A stretch of 20,153 bases of DNA from Ectocarpus siliculosus (Eukaryota; Sar; Phaeophyceae; Ectocarpales; Ectocarpaceae): contig FN649751.1 of NCBI GenBank assembly GCA_000310025.1, positions 2,591,208 through 2,611,360 on the forward strand. Reading direction: 5' to 3'. The stretch's first letter is position 1, and each line of letters opens with the position of its first letter. Below are positions 19,007 through 20,153 of this stretch, in pieces. The notes beneath the pieces were generated by a model. It was not told the origin of the DNA and made no database searches. It saw nothing but the letters and a program-made list of their open reading frames with translations. The translations under genes were made by a program, and so were the position numbers.

Positions 19007-20153
19007 GAGGCGCGGGAGCGGCGCGTCGAGCCTGCTGAGCAGCGTCGTCAGCAACGCGGCCGACGACGACTCTATCCCTTCGAGCGGCAGCGGGGCGGCG
19101 TCGGGGGGCAAGCCCAAGCTCCGGCGGGTGGAGAGCCTCAACAACTTGAGGGAGGATGGGGAAGAGTACGGCGGCAAGTCGGAATCGAGGGACAGGTCGT
19201 TCACCGCCGCCAACATCGACCCTGACGCCTTGGGCCAAGACCTTGCGGCCGTGGTGACCCACTTGAAGGAGGTATGTGTACCCTCCTACCAGTCCCGACA
19301 ATCTTGCTTGAATTGCGTCTAATGTATTCCGCACCGCCGTAGGAGATGTTCCGCAACTCGGAAGTCTCTCTCTGGCCCAAACAACGGATTACAGCAGGTG
19401 TTTCAGTACCTGGGGCATAACCGGTTGGTAGATACGAAACACGCGGCGGGTGCTGTTGGAACTACCATTAACCATTCATTGCTTCGTTCCCCTGTGTTTT
19501 TCATGTGTGGATGGGCACTCTCGTGTGAAATACAAATGGGCCCCGGACATGACGGGCACTTTAGAACAGAAGAGTCTCGAGGCGGAAGACAGAACTCCAT
19601 TCCACACATGTTGACGTTTTCCTCTTGAGCGTGTCCACGGAGCTCCCTCCAAAGGCGCAGTTCTACGCCGTCGAATTCCCACGCGAGCCTTGTTTACCGA
19701 TGCTTTGTCGCTCGGTTTCGTTTTTCTGCCGCCGCTTGCCAGGACGGCCTCACGCCCGAGAAATTTCAGAAATCGCTCCAGAGAAATCACCACAGGACGC
19801 CGTCGATGCCGTCGCCGAGCACCAGCTCTGCTGGCGCGACTCTGGAACCCGAGCCCGCCCCCGCCAAAGGTATGCGGCAGCAGCAGCAGCAGCATCGCCC
19901 GCCGCTCTGGGGGGTCTTGGGCTGGATCGGCGGCGTTGCGAAGGTGGTGACCGGTCAGGGCGGTCGTGGGCACCATGGGGAGGCCGAGCGGGCGGGCGGC
20001 ACGGCCACGGCGGCGGACGCCGCCGAAGAAGCAGGGGAGGCGGAGCCGAAGGTTCTCCCGGCTACGGAGGAGGACGCAGCAACGGCGGTGGCGGCGGCGG
20101 CCCGGCCGAAGATCCTCCCAGCGAGCGACGAACCATATTCCCCTATGATAATG
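8735..20153 (+). CDS. Tensin-type phosphatase-C2 / UBA-like / PHD-finger protein (3'-partial, 11 exons)
   Basis: Exons: 8735-8864, 11296-11606, 12189-12362, 12935-13150, 13376-13561, 14188-14341, 14858-15144, 15519-16008, 16254-19271, 19343-19405 and 19743-20153 (runs off the window). About 1,813 residues are visible. Order: tensin-type PTP domain (about 33-220) with DITYITHRLL, the auxilin-like NNVDDLSNWL block and CX5R loop FCANGKART (Cys162, Arg168); tensin-type C2 (about 230-370); UBA-like domain (about 404-439, LLGRGF...NNDLSAAITMM); Gly/Ser linker; C4HC3 PHD-like finger (about 635-700); about 950 disordered residues; and an Ala/Glu-rich tail. The PTP-C2 pair is that of auxilin, GAK and PTEN, enzymes or clathrin-uncoating cofactors; no J domain or kinase is seen in the window. 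Splice phases agree throughout, except for a +1 frame change inside exon 8. The function is not known: a lipid or protein phosphatase, a trafficking factor, or a chromatin reader are all open. Confidence 0.78.
8881..8916 (+). repeat. (CTG)12 microsatellite
   Basis: An uninterrupted triplet tract 17 nt inside intron 1, close to the 5' splice site. In the transcript it is a CUG repeat. Confidence 0.97.
11085..11150 (+). repeat. Imperfect hairpin in intron 1
   Basis: CCTCTATACAACAT (from 11089) pairs with ATGTTGTAGAGAGG (to 11148) with one mismatch. CATAGGGTT is repeated inside the loop. Significance unknown. Confidence 0.5.
11296..11606 (+). CDS. PTP-C2-PHD gene exon 2
   Basis: Phase 1 entry after atataacag. 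Reads AIGCPVDGPSDRDANRNNVD then DLSNWLVNDHKGHFLVWNIS. This matches auxilin-type domains ('FP...N.(V/I)DD.R.FL...H..HY.VYNLS') closely. A Gly-rich insertion follows, and then YVPSIRHLLRVCYSIK before donor gtgagc. Confidence 0.87.
11607..12188 (+). other. Intron 2 of PTP-C2-PHD gene
   Basis: 582 bp. It contains one copy of the short intronic repeat (12084-12135); nothing else was recognised. Confidence 0.7.
12084..12135 (+). repeat. Short intronic repeat, copy 2
   Basis: Reads GCGAGGCCAATGGTCTGTAG, then CGACTACGGCATGCG, then ACGTGAGAGCCCCC. It lies 53 nt upstream of exon 3, in sense orientation to the gene. See the copy at 7050-7106. Confidence 0.65.
12189..12362 (+). CDS. PTP-C2-PHD gene exon 3 (catalytic loop)
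   Basis: 58 codons, phase 0 at both ends. GWLDLDPENMAAVFCANGKA continues as RTSVLLACYLRF, giving the CX5R signature of protein tyrosine/lipid phosphatases. The usual His before Cys is Phe, but Cys162, Gly165, Lys166, Arg168 and Thr169 are kept. Auxilins keep HC but commonly lose the Arg context, so this copy looks more catalysis-like. Activity is inference. Confidence 0.88.
12363..12934 (+). other. Intron 3 of PTP-C2-PHD gene
   Basis: 572 bp, T-rich at 12380-12600 and with one short intronic repeat copy near its 3' end. Donor gtatag, acceptor gtactccag. Confidence 0.7.
12837..12887 (+). repeat. Short intronic repeat, copy 3
   Basis: Reads GCGAGGCCAATGGTCTAACT, then TATTCGGCATGC, then CATGAATACCCCCC. 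It is in sense orientation, 47 nt upstream of exon 4. The D-arm-like stem of copy 1 is not kept here. Confidence 0.65.
12935..13150 (+). CDS. PTP-C2-PHD gene exon 4
   Basis: 72 codons, phase 0 at both ends. HTPRSLFALFDNFD is the last PTP helix. After a Gly-rich loop, PPVLEVYGPTQLLYSST is the first part of the tensin-type C2 domain ('P...V..G...IYS'). Donor gtaggt. Confidence 0.85.
13376..13561 (+). CDS. PTP-C2-PHD gene exon 5 (C2 core)
   Basis: 62 codons, LWNEDQGFFKVNKPLTGDFV then VIARFKGTDG, and later LFRYCNHTCFLPQGEQVVLR. These are the middle strands of the tensin-type C2 ('L.GD(V/F).(V/I)...', '...F(H/N)T.F(I/L)P'). Donor gtgcgt. Confidence 0.86.
14188..14341 (+). CDS. PTP-C2-PHD gene exon 6
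   Basis: VDVMPSYRDQIPDDVFSVSL followed by VLVPEEEED is the last C2 strand, equivalent to 'P..YP..F.V.L.V' in auxilin. A short acidic/Gln linker follows. Acceptor ttttgacag; donor gtacgt, phase 1. Confidence 0.86.
14348..14377 (+). repeat. (AG)15 microsatellite
   Basis: Begins immediately after the gtacgt donor of intron 6, so the purine tract abuts the 5' splice site. Confidence 0.97.
14858..15144 (+). CDS. PTP-C2-PHD gene exon 7 (UBA-like)
   Basis: Phase 1 entry. LLPRLDKLLGRGFPPEAST followed by LALQLANNDLSAAITMM has the three-helix UBA pattern (L..MGF...A..AL....D...A...L), with Arg-Gly replacing the usual Met-Gly. UBA domains bind ubiquitin in other proteins. The Ser-rich tail ends LESDQ at a weak donor gttcgg, phase 0. 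Confidence 0.8.
15519..16008 (+). CDS. PTP-C2-PHD gene exon 8 (contains +1 frame change)
   Basis: Phase 0 entry reads GNLSLDHYEDSQHSRDSLDG with high GC3, but this frame meets TAG at 15630-15632. From about 15604 the next frame (+1) has the good codon use and reads GVTTSSLAIRASSGFPREN to a Gly-rich linker and FFGGNEPHCARCSNADAGG, the first Cys pair of the PHD finger, ending in phase 0 at gtaagc. The exon is 490 nt, one base too many for an open frame. An indel error, a true mutation, or +1 recoding at TTTAGGC (15600-15606) would each explain it. Confidence 0.72.
16254..19271 (+). CDS. PTP-C2-PHD gene exon 9 (PHD end and long disordered region)
   Basis: 1,006 codons without interruption. It opens VITCSECSQGFHTFCVG and, after about 32 residues, WQCSKC, completing a C4HC3 PHD-type finger begun in exon 8. 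The next 600 residues are Glu/Ala/Gly/Asp-rich and acidic. The last 300 are Ser/Pro/Arg-rich with SPRRKS- and SSSS-type clusters, a poly-Gly run and a closing helix DALGQDLAAVVTHLKE. The disordered part should be nuclear or cytosolic; phosphorylation is plausible but not shown. Donor gtatgt, phase 0. Confidence 0.88.
18969..19004 (+). repeat. (GGC)12 in-frame triplet repeat
   Basis: Encodes a run of glycines within the Ser/Arg-rich part of exon 9. Being in frame, length changes would not disrupt the protein. Confidence 0.92.
19343..19405 (+). CDS. PTP-C2-PHD gene exon 10 (3' edge tentative)
   Basis: After a 71-bp intron (acceptor caccgccgtag), it reads EMFRNSEVSLWPKQRITAG. The donor gtacct at 19406 keeps phase 0 with exon 11. 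The stronger-looking gtgttt at 19398 would put exon 11 out of frame. A gt at 19364 is a third, weaker option. Confidence 0.5.
19743..20153 (+). CDS. PTP-C2-PHD gene exon 11 (runs off window)
   Basis: Acceptor ccgcttgccag; the frame is open for 137 codons to the window end. Starts DGLTPEKFQKSLQRNHHRTP, includes a short Gln run, the hydrophobic stretch LWGVLGWIGGVAKVV and an Ala/Glu-rich tail with the near-repeat PKVLPATEED / PKILPASDEP. The hydrophobic stretch is too short to call a membrane segment with confidence. No stop codon is seen, so the gene continues. Confidence 0.72.

Noticed and set aside
18059-19216. Minus-strand open frame of 385 codons opposite exon 9
   Set aside because: Same reason: a complementary shadow of a stop-poor GC-rich exon.

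Overview
This is nuclear DNA of a GC-rich, intron-dense eukaryote. The exons have strong GC3 bias and Gly/Ala/Ser homopolymer tracts, and introns are mostly 250-750 bp with GT..AG ends. Together with simple-sequence tracts this looks most like a brown alga or related stramenopile of the Ectocarpus type; that assignment is inference from style and not from a marker gene. No rRNA, tRNA, CRISPR array, operon or bacterial gene was recognised.

The window holds two large split genes, transcribed divergently from a spacer of about 0.4 kb at 8329-8734. On the minus strand (8328 down to 507) ten exons with consistent splice phases encode most of subunit 4 of the conserved oligomeric Golgi (COG) complex. 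Its last exon would lie leftward, where bases 1-490 look like very poor base calling. On the plus strand (8735 to beyond 20153) eleven exons encode an unusual protein of at least about 1,800 residues. It has an auxilin/GAK/PTEN-like tensin-type phosphatase domain with an intact CX5R loop, a tensin-type C2 domain, a UBA-like helical domain, a PHD-type zinc finger and a very long disordered acidic then Ser/Arg/Pro-rich region. One exon (15519-16008) changes reading frame by +1, close to a TTTAGGC heptamer.

The introns carry most of the non-coding structure. There is an 87-bp near-perfect inverted repeat (3206-3292 / 3370-3456) beside two diverged direct-repeat copies (2706-2808, 3478-3580). A short repeat family of about 50 bp occurs three times, each in sense orientation and 47-117 nt upstream of a 3' splice site, in both genes. 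Simple repeats are (AG)26, (AG)15, (CTG)12 and an in-frame (GGC)12.

Functionally, COG4 is a Golgi vesicle-tethering subunit, and auxilin-like PTP-C2 modules are known in clathrin uncoating. Both genes may therefore touch membrane traffic, but the PHD finger of the second leaves its role open. The divergent arrangement would allow a shared promoter; nothing in the sequence proves co-regulation.
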